Positions 17,606-26,880 of a stretch of 64,000 nt of DNA are shown piece after piece. The position numbers and the translations under genes were made by a program. How positions within the stretch are numbered: position 1 is the stretch's first letter; the number at the start of each line of letters is the position of its first letter. A model generated the notes under the pieces. The model saw nothing but the letters and a program-made list of their open reading frames with translations, made no database searches and had not been told where the DNA came from. This DNA is from Paenibacillus tundrae (lineage in GTDB: Bacteria > Bacillota > Bacilli > Paenibacillales > Paenibacillaceae): positions 1,550,001 through 1,614,000 of the forward strand of contig NZ_CP145605.1 of NCBI RefSeq assembly GCF_036884255.1, written 5' to 3'.

Positions 17606-18499
17606 ATGGAGATTCATGCTAAACAAGTACGTCCTGATGCTAAAAACCGCGCCGATCGGGCGCGGATGCTTATTTCCTGCCCTGATGGGCCGGGAATTGT
17701 AGCAGCTGTTTCACATTTCTTGCACCAGCATGGTGCAAACATTGTTCAGTCCGACCAGTACACAATGGATCCGGCTGGCGGCATGTTCTTCATGCGTATT
17801 GAGTTTGACCTTCCACAGCTCGAAGCGAGTCTTCCTAAGCTGGAAGATGATTTTGCTGAAGTAGCGACTCGTTTCAACATGGAGTGGACTTTATCGGCTG
17901 TAAGCCGTAAGAAGAAGCTTGCCATTTTTGTATCCAAAGAAGATCACTGCCTCGTTGAATTGTTGTGGCAATGGCAGGCTGGCGACTTGGATGCAGACAT
18001 TGCACTGGTTGTTAGTAATCATCTGGATATGAAAGATTATGTGGAGTCCTTTGGTATTCCGTATCATCATATTCCGGTTACAGCAGATACGAAGAAGGAA
18101 GCAGAGCAACGTCAGCTTGACATCATTGGTGACGATATTGACGTCATTATCCTGGCGCGTTATATGCAGATCATCTCACCGATGTTCATCGAACATTATC
18201 GTAATCGCATTATTAATATCCATCACTCATTTCTTCCAGCCTTTGTTGGCGGTAAGCCTTATGCTCAAGCATATAACCGTGGTGTTAAAATCATTGGTGC
18301 TACGGCTCACTACGTTACAGAAGAACTGGATGGCGGACCGATCATTGAGCAGGACGTACAGCGTGTAAGCCACGGGGATGACGTAACGGAATTGAAACGA
18401 ATCGGACGTACGATCGAACGTGTTGTTCTAGCGCGTGCTGTGAAATGGCATGTAGAAGACCGTATCTTGGTTCACGAAAATAAAACCGTTGTATTTTAA
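17606..18499 (+). CDS. purU: Formyltetrahydrofolate deformylase
   Basis: 297 residues, standard length. An N-terminal ACT domain (MLISCPDGPGIVAAVSHFL, about 25-95) is followed by a formyltransferase-type domain. The catalytic Asn-His-Asp set is visible in INIHHSFLP and GATAHYVTEELDGGPII. It hydrolyses 10-formyl-THF to formate and THF, adjusting one-carbon pools for purine synthesis. The ribosome binding site AAGGAGGAAG is strong. A bidirectional terminator follows at 18555-18601. Confidence 0.92.
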   Translation: MEIHAKQVRPDAKNRADRARMLISCPDGPGIVAAVSHFLHQHGANIVQSDQYTMDPAGGMFFMRIEFDLPQLEASLPKLEDDFAEVATRFNMEWTLSAVSRKKKLAIFVSKEDHCLVELLWQWQAGDLDADIALVVSNHLDMKDYVESFGIPYHHIPVTADTKKEAEQRQLDIIGDDIDVIILARYMQIISPMFIEHYRNRIINIHHSFLPAFVGGKPYAQAYNRGVKIIGATAHYVTEELDGGPIIEQDVQRVSHGDDVTELKRIGRTIERVVLARAVKWHVEDRILVHENKTVVF

Positions 18500-18554
18500 G
18501 CTTGTGCTTTAATACTGTGCAAGGTTGATTCGGAGCCACATAAACTGGCAAAAG

Positions 18555-18601
18555 AAAAAGGCGATTCCTATCTATGTACTTCATAGGGGATCGCCTTTTT
18601 T
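18555..18601. terminator. Bidirectional terminator between purU and the YqhR-like gene
   Basis: AAAAAGGCGAT pairs with ATCGCCTTTTTT around a partly paired loop (TCCTAT / ATAGGGG). It has a T-run on both strands. The right half overlaps the last six codons and stop of the minus-strand gene. Confidence 0.85.
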
Positions 18602-19063
18602 GAGCTTAGTAAAGCCTTTTGCACACAAACCAAGAATTACTCCATAGATCAGATGGGCTGTGACCCAGTACAAAATGGCTTGCGTGTTATTCAAATCAGG
18701 AACACGTGTAGACAGTTGGGATAGCGGAATATAGAGAAGAGAGGAAACTGCGCCAATTAGAATACCCTTGAGCATGGCATGCTGAGGCCGAATCTGTACC
18801 CACCATATGTAGAACATGCCGATGCAGATGGAAACCACGAGGTGTAGGGCAAATTCTACGAATTCTGGCAAAATTGGTGGAAGCCCTGGCACGAAATCAA
18901 TGTTTAGGAGCAAGGTGTAGACCGCAATACCGGTAAATGACTGAATCGCTTTTAGCAAAAAACCAAGTACGATGCCCGAAAGGACGCCTGTCCATATGCC
19001 TCTGAACCATGGAAAGGTGCGACGGGGTAAATCGGAACGTTTAACAACAGGGTCAGAAGACAT
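18581..19063 (-). CDS. YqhR-like membrane protein
   Basis: 160 residues with four predicted membrane helices (IWTGVLSGIVLGFLL, a pair near 55-100, and LYWVTAHLIYGVILGLC) and charged ends (RSDLPRRTFPWFRG, KGFTKLKKGDPL). Length and the conserved GIWTGVLSG...G opening resemble YqhR of B. subtilis and relatives, an uncharacterised membrane protein. ATG follows GGAGG at seven bases. The last codons are embedded in the terminator stem shared with purU. Confidence 0.55.
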   Translation of the reverse strand: MSSDPVVKRSDLPRRTFPWFRGIWTGVLSGIVLGFLLKAIQSFTGIAVYTLLLNIDFVPGLPPILPEFVEFALHLVVSICIGMFYIWWVQIRPQHAMLKGILIGAVSSLLYIPLSQLSTRVPDLNNTQAILYWVTAHLIYGVILGLCAKGFTKLKKGDPL

Positions 19064-19511
19064 AGCGAGACCTCCAATCCATGAAATTTACTTCGCTTCC
19101 TGAAGTATACTACGTTTTGATTTCCCAATCAGGATTACAAGAGCAAGTTCATATTGATAAAAGCTAAAATGAAAATCGACATGCCAAAAAGAGTATGGTT
19201 TTCTGGTTAAAGGTTATACTTCTTCCGATGGATGGACGAGGCTCGTCCTGACGAAAGATGGGCTGCAATGTTTTTTTACACAATTTTTTGGCGCTGTGAA
19301 CCCATCTCTCGTAGCAAATCACCGAATTTTCCCGAACTTCTAAAAGAAGGTTATGGAAAAGCTTCACGCCAAGTGATACAATACAAAAGTGAATAAGTCA
19401 AAATGAAACACTCAAGCGGATTCACTTATTGTTATATACGGTTTGCTTGGTATTGATGAGAGGGATTCGCTTGCGCACCCGACTTATCTAAAGACATGAG
19501 GAGGACAAACC
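19064..19511 (+). promoter_or_regulatory. Intergenic region upstream of transketolase with an extended -10 promoter
   Basis: 448 bases without a credible gene. The best promoter signal is TG-A-TACAAT at 19374-19382, an extended -10 without a clear -35 box, which would start transcription about 120 bases before tkt. A short minus-strand frame at 19164-19367 lacks a ribosome binding site and family features and is not called. Confidence 0.4.
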
Positions 19512-21554
19512 ATGACTGACAAGAACGAAGCGATTCAAAAGGACGAGAACACTACAATCGACAATCTGTCGATTACAACCGTACGTACTTTGGCGATTGA
19601 TGCAATTGAGAAGGCAAATTCCGGACACCCGGGAATGCCGATGGGCTCCGCTCCAATGGGGTACCAACTTTTTGCAAAAACGATGACTCATAACCCGAAC
19701 CACCCAACTTGGGTTAACCGGGACCGTTTTGTCCTGTCCGCAGGACATGGCTCCATGTTGCTGTACAGCTTGCTGCACTTGAGCGGCTACGACTTGCCAA
19801 TGGAAGAACTGAAACAGTTCCGCCAATGGGGAAGCAAAACACCGGGTCACCCGGAATTCGGACATACTGCTGGTGTTGACGCAACTACAGGCCCACTGGG
19901 TCAAGGTATTGCAATGGCAGTTGGTATGGCAATGGCTGAAGCACAATTGGGTGCAACATATAACAAAGAACAATTTAACGTTGTGGATCACTACACATAC
20001 GCAATCTGCGGTGATGGTGACTTGATGGAAGGCGTATCTCATGAATCAGCTTCCCTGGCTGGACGTTTGCACCTAGGTAAACTGATCATGTTGTTCGACT
20101 CCAACGACATCACTTTGGATGGTAAATTGGATCTGTCTTCTTCCGAAAGCATTGCGAAGCGTTTTGAAGCTTATGGCTGGCAAGTGCTGCGCGTTGAAGA
20201 TGGTAACGATCTGCCTGCAATCGAGAAAGCAATTCAAGAAGGTCAAGCAGACACACTGCGTCCTACATTGATTGAAGTGAAAACTGTTATTGGTTATGGT
20301 AGCCCGAACAAACAAGGTAAAGGCGGCCACGGCGGTACTCACGGATCTCCACTAGGTGCAGAAGAAGCTAAATTGACTAAAGAATATTATAAATGGGTTT
20401 ACGAAGAAAACTTCCACGTACCAGCTGAAGTTCGCGATCACTTTGCACAAGTGAAAGAGCGCGGTATCGCTGCAAACCAAGCATGGGATGAGAAGTTTGC
20501 TGAGTACAAAAAAGCATTCCCAGAGCTTGCTGCTCAATTCGAAACAGCGATCAACGGTGACCTTCCAGAAGGATGGGATCGTGATCTTCCTAAATATGCA
20601 GCAACAGACAAAGCGCTCTCCACTCGTGTAGCATCTGGTAACGCGCTGAACGGTCTGGCGCACAACGTGCCACAACTGACAGGCGGATCTGCTGACTTGG
20701 AAAGCTCCACGATGACTCACTTGAACAACCTGACTAACTTCACTCCTGAAGATTATGCAGGTCGCAACATTTACTTCGGTATCCGTGAATTCGGTATGGC
20801 TGGAGCAATGAACGGTATGGCTCTGCACAGCGGCGTAAAAGTATTCGGTGGTACGTTCTTCGTATTTACAGATTACCTTCGTCCAGCAGTTCGTCTGGCA
20901 GCACTGATGAACTTGCCAGTAACGTATGTCCTGACTCACGACAGTATCGCTGTTGGTGAAGATGGTCCTACGCACGAACCAATCGAGCAATTGGCTTCCC
21001 TGCGTATCATTCCTAACTTGACGGTAATCCGTCCAGCTGATGGTAATGAAACTTCTGCTGCATGGGCTTATGCGCTTGAGAATAAGAGCAACCCGGTTGC
21101 CCTTGTACTTACTCGTCAAAACTTGCCAATCTTGGAAGGAACAGTTGAAGGCTCACGTGAGAACGTTAAGCGCGGTGCTTATGTTGTTTCTGATGCAAAA
21201 GACGGTAAAGCAGTAGCACAAATCATCGCTACAGGTTCTGAAGTACAACTGGCTGTTAAAGCTCAAGCTGCACTTGCAGAGCAAGGCATCCAAGTTCGTG
21301 TAATCAGCATGCCAAGCTGGGATCTGTTCGAGAAACAGGACAAAGCTTACAAAGAATCCGTCCTGCTTCCAGACGTTAAAGCTCGTCTTGCAATCGAGAT
21401 GGCTCATCCAATGGGTTGGGAGAAATATGTTGGCGATCAAGGCGACATTCTCGGAATCAACACATTTGGTGCATCCGCGCCTGGCGACCGTGTTATCCAA
21501 GAGTATGGCTTCACCGTGGACAACGTTGTTAGCCGCGTAAAAGCATTGCTGTAA
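19512..21554 (+). CDS. tkt: Transketolase
   Basis: 680 residues, full length. The N-terminal thiamine diphosphate half has GHPGMPMG (written [12 protein letters not shown]), the [12 protein letters not shown] cofactor motif at about 166-178 with the metal-binding NDITLDG, and the [10 protein letters not shown] loop. The middle domain has [15 protein letters not shown] with the catalytic Glu, and [16 protein letters not shown]. The C-terminal domain closes the fold. It transfers two-carbon units in the pentose phosphate pathway. AGGAGG precedes the ATG. Codon use is strongly biased, as expected for a highly expressed gene. Repeat copy 2 starts seven bases after the stop. Confidence 0.95.
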   Translation: MTDKNEAIQKDENTTIDNLSITTVRTLAIDAIEKANSGHPGMPMGSAPMGYQLFAKTMTHNPNHPTWVNRDRFVLSAGHGSMLLYSLLHLSGYDLPMEELKQFRQWGSKTPGHPEFGHTAGVDATTGPLGQGIAMAVGMAMAEAQLGATYNKEQFNVVDHYTYAICGDGDLMEGVSHESASLAGRLHLGKLIMLFDSNDITLDGKLDLSSSESIAKRFEAYGWQVLRVEDGNDLPAIEKAIQEGQADTLRPTLIEVKTVIGYGSPNKQGKGGHGGTHGSPLGAEEAKLTKEYYKWVYEENFHVPAEVRDHFAQVKERGIAANQAWDEKFAEYKKAFPELAAQFETAINGDLPEGWDRDLPKYAATDKALSTRVASGNALNGLAHNVPQLTGGSADLESSTMTHLNNLTNFTPEDYAGRNIYFGIREFGMAGAMNGMALHSGVKVFGGTFFVFTDYLRPAVRLAALMNLPVTYVLTHDSIAVGEDGPTHEPIEQLASLRIIPNLTVIRPADGNETSAAWAYALENKSNPVALVLTRQNLPILEGTVEGSRENVKRGAYVVSDAKDGKAVAQIIATGSEVQLAVKAQAALAEQGIQVRVISMPSWDLFEKQDKAYKESVLLPDVKARLAIEMAHPMGWEKYVGDQGDILGINTFGASAPGDRVIQEYGFTVDNVVSRVKALL

Positions 21555-21561
21555 TAGAGGT

Positions 21562-21731
21562 TGTTCAAAAAGTCTGCTTTTGATTACGAAGGATGCCTCA
21601 CGGCATCATCAGCGTCGAATATGGGATTCAGCCGAAATGTCCGTTGCTCACGTAGTTTTCTCCTACGCTCCGCTACTCCATTTCTAGCTTCATCCCATCT
21701 TCTCGGTACTGAAAACCTGACTTTTTGAACA
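21562..21731 (+). repeat. Dispersed inverted-terminal element, copy 2 (short form)
   Basis: 170 bases bounded by perfect inverted repeats TGTTCAAAAAGTC / GACTTTTTGAACA. Inside, GATGCC-tcac-GGCATC and CGTAG-ttttctc-CTACG hairpins and the ATGGGAT / ATCCCAT helix are intact. Relative to copies 1 and 3 it lacks about 35 bases, including the GTTTCC / GGAAAC hairpin. It starts seven bases after the tkt stop codon and ends in T-rich sequence, so it could terminate tkt transcription. Confidence 0.88.
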
Positions 21732-21888
21732 GGCATTTATAGCTTCATAAACGCTGCAATGGAGGGGATGAGCTCACCTGTGAGTTTTGTCCTGTCCGAG
21801 CAGCTAGTGATTTCCGCAGAGAAGGGTGGGTAACCACCCTGAACTGTTTTGCCTTTTGTTTTCATTAACTTCAGGGGAGCGGGTACGC

Positions 21889-22206
21889 ATGTCACAGTTT
21901 GATCAAGTGAGTGTAGTTAAAGAGGCCAACATTTATTATGAGGGTCAGGTAACCAGCAGAACGGTTATTTTGGGAGATGGCAGCAAAGTGACATTGGGCA
22001 TTATGCTTCCAGGCAGTTACGAATTCGGTACAGATTCTCGTGAGATTATGGAGATTCTGTCCGGAGATCTGAAAGTATTACTTCCCGGTGAAGAAGATTG
22101 GCAAGAGATTCAAGGTCAAGCTACGTTCCACGTGCCTGCCAATTCCAAATTTAAACTGGAGATACGCAGCGTTACCGACTACGTCTGCTCGTACCCGGCG
22201 GAATAA
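21889..22206 (+). CDS. ppnP: Pyrimidine/purine nucleoside phosphorylase (DUF1255)
   Basis: 105 residues, a single small cupin barrel. The sequence from VVKEANIYYEG through VTLGIMLPGSYEFGT and the ending FKLEIRSVTDYVCSY is the conserved PpnP/YaiE pattern. Enzymes of this family split nucleosides with phosphate and have broad base specificity. The frame is open back to 21826, but the region upstream holds a hairpin, and AGGGGAGCGGG lies before ATG 21889, which fixes the start. A terminator follows directly at 22210-22256. Confidence 0.85.
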   Translation: MSQFDQVSVVKEANIYYEGQVTSRTVILGDGSKVTLGIMLPGSYEFGTDSREIMEILSGDLKVLLPGEEDWQEIQGQATFHVPANSKFKLEIRSVTDYVCSYPAE

Positions 22207-22209
22207 CAT

Positions 22210-22256
22210 AAGAAGGGTAAGCGGAACCTCGTTAGCGAGTTCGGTTTACCCTTCTT
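22210..22256 (+). terminator. Intrinsic terminator after ppnP
   Basis: AAGAAGGGTAA pairs with TTACCCTTCTT, with an inner GAACTCG-like helix around GTTAGC. The T-run is weak on this strand (CTTCTTGCTATTT). Confidence 0.65.
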
Positions 22257-22388
22257 GCTATTTATAACTTAACGACAAAGTTCGCGTTGCAAGCTTGTCA
22301 GTAAGGTGGATTTGAAGTATCCTTAGGCTAAGTTGTTTGTATGGAAAACGGAAAATTACTTAACGATTATTAGGAGGTTTTTTAGATC

Positions 22389-23744
22389 ATGGCTAAAAAA
22401 GTGACTTTTGACTATAGCACTGCATTACAATTCGTCAATCAACATGAAGTAGACTATTTCGCTGAACCAATTCGTTTGGCTCACGAGCAGCTTCATAACG
22501 GAACGGGAACCGGATCAGATTACCTTGGTTGGATTGACCTTCCAACGGCATATGACAAAGAAGAATTCGCTCGTATTCAAAAAGCGGCTGCTAAAATCCA
22601 AAGCGATTCAGAAGTTCTGATCGTCATCGGTATCGGTGGTTCTTACCTGGGTGCTCGCGCAGCGATCGAAATGCTGACACACTCTTTCTACAACAACCTG
22701 TCAAAAGATAAACGCAAAACGCCTGAGATCTACTTTGCAGGAAACAACATCAGTTCCACGTATGTTACACATTTGCTGGATCTGGTCGAAGGCAAAGACT
22801 TCTCTGTAAATGTAATCTCCAAATCGGGTACAACGACAGAACCAGCGATTGCATTCCGTATCTTCCGTGCAGCTCTTGAGAAAAAGTACGGTAAAGAAGA
22901 AGCTCGCAAACGCATCTACGCTACAACAGATAAAGAGCGCGGCGCTCTCAAAAAACTGGCGAACGAAGAAGGCTACGAGTCCTTCATTATCCCAGACGAT
23001 GTAGGCGGACGTTACTCTGTTCTGACAGCTGTAGGCTTGCTGCCAATCGCTACTGCTGGAATCAACATCGAAGAAATGATGCAAGGTGCTGCTGACGCAT
23101 CGAAGGAATATAGCAACCCTAATGTAGCTGAGAATGAAGCATATCAATATGCAGCTGTTCGTAACGCGCTATATCGCAAAGGTAAAGGAACGGAAATCCT
23201 CGTAAACTACGAGCCTTCCCTGCACTTTGTATCTGAATGGTGGAAACAATTGTTTGGAGAGAGCGAAGGTAAAGATTTCAAAGGAATCTATCCAGCATCG
23301 GTTGACTTCTCAACAGACTTGCACTCCATGGGTCAATTCATTCAAGAAGGAAGCCGTAACATCTTCGAAACGGTAATCCAAGTGACTGAAGTTTCCGAGC
23401 ACATCTCAATTGAAGCAGATGCAGACGATCTGGATGGTCTGAACTTCCTCGAAGGTAAAACGATGGACTTCGTAAACAAAAAAGCATTCCAAGGAACGTT
23501 GCTTGCACATACAGATGGTCAAGTACCTAACCTGATTGTGAACATTCCAGATATGACTCCATATTCTTTCGGATATCTGGTATACTTCTTTGAAAAAGCA
23601 TGCGGCATTAGCGGATACTTGCTGGGCGTCAATCCATTTGACCAACCAGGGGTAGAAGCTTACAAGAAAAACATGTTTGCATTGCTGGGCAAACCAGGCT
23701 TTGAAGAAGAGAAAGCCGCGCTGGAAGCGAGACTTTCGGAATAA
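22389..23744 (+). CDS. pgi: Glucose-6-phosphate isomerase
   Basis: 451 residues, typical for the shorter Bacillus-type enzyme. The first SIS domain carries [14 protein letters not shown], and [15 protein letters not shown] binds the sugar phosphate. The Glu in [15 protein letters not shown], His in the second half and the C-terminal signature [18 protein letters not shown] with the catalytic Lys are present. It converts glucose-6-phosphate and fructose-6-phosphate in the cytoplasm. TTAGGAGG precedes the ATG. Codon bias is strong, as in tkt. A hairpin terminator lies at 23851-23890. Confidence 0.95.
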   Translation: MAKKVTFDYSTALQFVNQHEVDYFAEPIRLAHEQLHNGTGTGSDYLGWIDLPTAYDKEEFARIQKAAAKIQSDSEVLIVIGIGGSYLGARAAIEMLTHSFYNNLSKDKRKTPEIYFAGNNISSTYVTHLLDLVEGKDFSVNVISKSGTTTEPAIAFRIFRAALEKKYGKEEARKRIYATTDKERGALKKLANEEGYESFIIPDDVGGRYSVLTAVGLLPIATAGINIEEMMQGAADASKEYSNPNVAENEAYQYAAVRNALYRKGKGTEILVNYEPSLHFVSEWWKQLFGESEGKDFKGIYPASVDFSTDLHSMGQFIQEGSRNIFETVIQVTEVSEHISIEADADDLDGLNFLEGKTMDFVNKKAFQGTLLAHTDGQVPNLIVNIPDMTPYSFGYLVYFFEKACGISGYLLGVNPFDQPGVEAYKKNMFALLGKPGFEEEKAALEARLSE

Positions 23745-23850
23745 TTCATCGCTCTGCTCATATGATGATATCATGTAAGTGTTAAGTCGATTGGGGAACC
23801 AAGGATCATCATTATGATGGATTCAGGTGCCATCCCAAATGTCTAAAACA

Positions 23851-23890
23851 AGGCAGTTCGTCCGCGTTCTCACGCGGGGAACTGCTTTCT
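23851..23890 (+). terminator. Hairpin terminator after pgi
   Basis: GCAGTTC..CCGCG pairs with CGCGG..GAACTGC and is followed by a short T-rich tail (TTTCTTG). It separates pgi from the YigZ-family gene. Confidence 0.65.
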
Positions 23891-23924
23891 TGTAAAATGG
23901 ATCAATTTAGAAAGTTGGATTGGA

Positions 23925-24557
23925 ATGATTGAACGCTATCGCACGGTTCGAGAATCGGGCAATCTAGAGATTGTCATTAAAAAGTCCCGATTTATTGGAC
24001 ATATTATGCCAGTAACGACAGAAGAAGAAGCCATAGCTTTTATCGATGACATTAAGAAAAAACATTGGAATGCAACGCATAACTGTTCCGCTTATATGAT
24101 TGGTGAGCGGGATGAAATTCAGAAGCAATCCGATGATGGGGAACCGAGTGGTACTGCTGGTAAACCGATTCTAGAAGTCATCAAAAATCAACAATTGAAA
24201 AATGTAGCTATTGTGGTTACACGGTATTTTGGGGGAATCATGCTTGGCGCAGGTGGGTTAATTCGTGCTTACACAGATGGTGCTGTTGCGGCCATTGAAG
24301 CCGGAGAGGCGATCACCAAAGTGCTGCATCGTGAAATATTTGTGGAGCTTGACTACACTTGGCTGGGAAAAGTGGAAAATGAATTAAGGAGCCGGGAAGT
24401 CCGTACAGGTGAAACTGGATTCACCGATAAAGTTACGTTGACTTGTCTTCCGCCGGATAGTGAATCTGAGGCATTTGTGGCTTGGATCACGGATTTGACG
24501 CAAGGGCAGTCCCGGATCACGGAAGGACAGCGGCTTTATTTTATTGAAGGGGAATAA
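23925..24557 (+). CDS. YigZ/IMPACT-family protein
   Basis: 210 residues. The N-terminal IMPACT domain is clear: KKSRFIGHIMPV, THNCSAYMIG, SDDGEPSGTAGKPILEVI and VVTRYFGGIMLGAGGLIRAY. A smaller ferredoxin-like C-terminal domain follows from about residue 135. The family is conserved from bacteria to man; in bacteria its role is not firmly known, with links proposed to translation control and to proline peptidase activity. It ends six bases before the TetR-family gene, so the two are likely cotranscribed. Confidence 0.88.
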   Translation: MIERYRTVRESGNLEIVIKKSRFIGHIMPVTTEEEAIAFIDDIKKKHWNATHNCSAYMIGERDEIQKQSDDGEPSGTAGKPILEVIKNQQLKNVAIVVTRYFGGIMLGAGGLIRAYTDGAVAAIEAGEAITKVLHREIFVELDYTWLGKVENELRSREVRTGETGFTDKVTLTCLPPDSESEAFVAWITDLTQGQSRITEGQRLYFIEGE

Positions 24558-24562
24558 AATAT

Positions 24563-25165
24563 ATGGCTAGAAGAGCAGTCGAACAGGAATTGTCGAGGGA
24601 GCGGATACTGGAGGCGGCGAGGCATCTTTTTATTACCAAAGGATACCGCGCCATATCGATGCGAAGCATCGGCCAGCATCTAGGCTATAGTCATGGGTCG
24701 CTGTATTATCATTTTAAGGAAAAGGCAGAGTTGTTTTATGCCATTGTGGTGGAAGACTTCAACCATCTGGGACATTTGCTGATGCAAGCTATGGTCAGGC
24801 CAGTACGAGATGGCGTGAGCAAAGCCGAGCATATCATGATGGAGTTTATTCGCTTTGGATTGGATAATCCGTACCAGTACGAGATCATGTTCATGCTGCG
24901 GGACGAGGAATTGTTGTCTTATTGTCGTGCCGAACAGGGGCGTTGCTTTGATTTGTTTGCATCTATCATTAGGCAATACATGAAAGAGGAAGGCTGTTCA
25001 GAAGAGGATATCGAATGTGTACCACGTACACTGTTTTTATCTATGCACGGATTCATATCTTATTTTAATCAGGATCGTGTAACCTTTGCTGAGATTGAGC
25101 CATCTGCACTGTCTCATGTTAAGGTACTCTGTCGCAATCTCCACCACCAGCCTGGCGTCCAATAA
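24563..25165 (+). CDS. TetR/AcrR-family transcriptional regulator
   Basis: 200 residues. The N-terminal HTH (RILEAARHLFITKGYRAISM, then GYSHGSLYYHFKEKAELFYAI) is a textbook TetR DNA-binding domain at about 12-58. The ligand-binding part includes VRDGVSKAEHIMMEFIRFGLDNPYQYEIMF, similar to TetR_C_33-like domains. The ligand and targets are unknown; no divergent transporter lies nearby. It is directly downstream of the YigZ-family gene with a GGGGAATAAAATAT leader. A terminator shared with the convergent gene lies at 25263-25312. Confidence 0.85.
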   Translation: MARRAVEQELSRERILEAARHLFITKGYRAISMRSIGQHLGYSHGSLYYHFKEKAELFYAIVVEDFNHLGHLLMQAMVRPVRDGVSKAEHIMMEFIRFGLDNPYQYEIMFMLRDEELLSYCRAEQGRCFDLFASIIRQYMKEEGCSEEDIECVPRTLFLSMHGFISYFNQDRVTFAEIEPSALSHVKVLCRNLHHQPGVQ

Positions 25166-25262
25166 TGACGCTTTTGTTGCACTCATACACTTCAGGGCGG
25201 TGAATTGTCATAACATTAATTCTTTATAACGTTGTCTCGCGAAAGCTTTTATATGCAAAACA

Positions 25263-25312
25263 ACAAGTCAGGCGGTTCATAACCCGGGAATGGGTGGGAA
25301 TCGCCTGTTTGT
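25263..25312. terminator. Bidirectional hairpin between convergent genes
   Basis: ACAAGTCAGGCGGTTC pairs with GAATCGCCTGTTTGT (one bulge, one G-U), with an inner CCCGGGAATGGG segment. It separates the TetR gene and the YjbQ-family gene. Confidence 0.7.
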
Positions 25313-25350
25313 GTTGCGTCTTTGTATCGTTGTTGAGAATGCAGTGAGCA

Positions 25351-25740
25351 TTATCCTTCCATGATTTTGAGGAAATATTGGCGTTTACGCGGGCCATCGA
25401 ACTCACAGAAGTAAATTCCCTGCCACTGACCGAGCAGAAGTCTGCCTTCATGGATAATGACCGTTTGCGAAGGGCCAGTTGTAATCGACTTCAGGTGAGA
25501 GGCAGTATTGCCTTCAGCATGACGATATTCAGGGTGCTCCCAAGGATACACTTCATCCAAACGTAGCAGAACATCATGCTTCACGTCTGGGTCTGCATTT
25601 TCGTTAATGGCAATACCAGCGGTGGTATGAGGACAGTAGATTAGCACAGTGCCCTCTTGCACTCCACTATTTCGGACAATGACTTCCACGTCCCTCGTAA
25701 TATCTCTCATTTCATCTCGAAAACTCTCGGTATATAACAC
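25351..25740 (-). CDS. YjbQ/UPF0047-family protein
   Basis: 129 residues. The family signature CPHTTAGIAINENADPDVK is near residues 37-55, with the conserved Glu/Asp and His set continuing in HPEYRHAEGNTASHLK and GQWQGIYFCEFDGPR. YjbQ proteins form a compact trimer and some have weak thiamine-phosphate synthase activity; the true role is unsettled. The frame is open far upstream (to 25899), but AAAGGAG precedes GTG 25740 by eight bases and family length fits only this start. Confidence 0.85.
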   Translation of the reverse strand: MLYTESFRDEMRDITRDVEVIVRNSGVQEGTVLIYCPHTTAGIAINENADPDVKHDVLLRLDEVYPWEHPEYRHAEGNTASHLKSITTGPSQTVIIHEGRLLLGQWQGIYFCEFDGPRKRQYFLKIMEG

Positions 25741-25898
25741 GTACACCGCTCCTTTTTCACTTCTAATTGTGTCTCCTAAATTGTACCTTACCCACCACAG
25801 GCTAAACAAACCCTCCTCATGATTTATCCCACCTCTGGAGACTGATTCTTTGCCATTAATACATCTCAGATCTGGCTCTAATATATTCAATAAAAGCA

Positions 25899-25928
25899 TT
25901 GACGGTTAGTACTGTAAACTGGTAAAGT
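25899..25928 (+). promoter_or_regulatory. Candidate promoter of the sulfate importer operon
   Basis: TTGACG (25899-25904), an 18-base spacer and TAAAGT (25923-25928). A CymR-like half site (AATGGGAATAAT, 25957-25968) lies just downstream of the expected transcription start, a position suited to repression. Confidence 0.45.
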
Positions 25929-26064
25929 ATCAGATAAGCAAAAAACCAAGTAGACTAATGGGAATAATATTAAAGTAATAATACCCATATTAGGGAAAGT
26001 GTTGTGCCATAACAGGAAGACTGCCGACCGGGCAAAGAACCGGAGGCTGGGAGGGAATACGGCA

Positions 26065-26880
26065 ATGAATACCGTTCTTCGTCACAAGGGATGGACTTGG
26101 GGATTTCGCAGTACTGTATTGTTATATTTCATCGTACTTATTGTGCTTCCAATTATCGGGGTGTACGTCAATTCGTTCTCTGAAGGTTGGAGTACCTTTG
26201 CCGAGAGTATTATGGATCCAATCGCCTGGAAAGCCGTATTGCTTACCGTTCGATTGGCTGTGATAGCCACATTGATCAACGTTGTTTTAGGTACGATGAT
26301 CGCCTGGGTACTCACACGTTATCGGTTCTTTGGAAGATCGTTTCTGAACAGTCTCGTAGACCTGCCTTTTGCATTACCAACAGCCGTTGGTGGATTGATG
26401 ATTATGTTACTCTTAGGACCAGTTAGTGCCATTGGCAAGCTGGCAGAGTCCATGGGTTTCGAAATCGTGTTTCATCAACCTGCAATTGTCATTGCGATGA
26501 CTTTTGTTACGTTTCCTTTTGTCATTCGTGCTGTACAGCCGCTACTGGAAGAGATTGATCCTTCCGAAGAAGAGGCATCGTACACGATGGGTGCATCGAA
26601 GGCTCGTACTTTCAGACAGGTTATCTTGCCATCGATGGCGCCAGGCATGATCAGTGGAGGGATGCTGGCATTCTCCAGGGCATTGGCTGAATTCGGTGCG
26701 GTTGTATTGGTAGCAGGTAATATTCCAGGGAGAACGTTAACGGCATCCGTATTTATATACGGTGAGATTGAGAGCGATAACCCCACCGGGGCAGCTGCTG
26801 TATCTGTTCTGTTATTGACCCTATCCTTCGTCATCCTCTGGATGATTAATCTAGTGCAGATGCGGGGGAGAAGACGATGA
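26065..26880 (+). CDS. cysT: Sulfate ABC transporter permease CysT
   Basis: 271 residues with six membrane helices. The binding-protein-dependent transport motif EEASYTMGASKARTFRQVILPSM marks the loop that contacts the ATPase. VDLPFALPTAVGGLMIMLLLG and AFSRALAEFGAVVLVAGNIPG are characteristic of the CysT/CysW pair. It imports sulfate or thiosulfate with CysW, CysA and the lipoprotein. ATG 26065 follows GGGAGGGAATACGGCA; the open frame upstream to 25999 has no ribosome binding site. The stop overlaps the cysW start (ATGA). Confidence 0.92.
   Translation: MNTVLRHKGWTWGFRSTVLLYFIVLIVLPIIGVYVNSFSEGWSTFAESIMDPIAWKAVLLTVRLAVIATLINVVLGTMIAWVLTRYRFFGRSFLNSLVDLPFALPTAVGGLMIMLLLGPVSAIGKLAESMGFEIVFHQPAIVIAMTFVTFPFVIRAVQPLLEEIDPSEEEASYTMGASKARTFRQVILPSMAPGMISGGMLAFSRALAEFGAVVLVAGNIPGRTLTASVFIYGEIESDNPTGAAAVSVLLLTLSFVILWMINLVQMRGRRR

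Noticed and set aside
19164..19367. Minus-strand frame of 67 codons in the gap before tkt
   Set aside because: No ribosome binding site, no recognisable motif, and the composition is that of the non-coding surroundings.
20352..21119. 255-codon minus-strand frame within tkt
   Set aside because: Antisense shadow of a highly codon-biased gene; the sequence has no protein family features.
21790..21805. CCTGTCCGAG resembling part of a ykkC/guanidine-I riboswitch
   Set aside because: The remaining conserved segments, notably the 3' ACGG and AAAAGCC...GGGAG parts, are missing.
21815..21845. AAGGGTGG resembling a T-box antiterminator before ppnP
   Set aside because: The T-box motif continues NACCGCG; here it continues GTAACCACCCT, which simply completes a hairpin. 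No specifier stem was found and ppnP is not an aminoacyl-tRNA related gene.
25741..26064. Possible SAM-type riboswitch before the sulfate importer
   Set aside because: None of the conserved S-box helices or the usual terminator/antiterminator pair is present.
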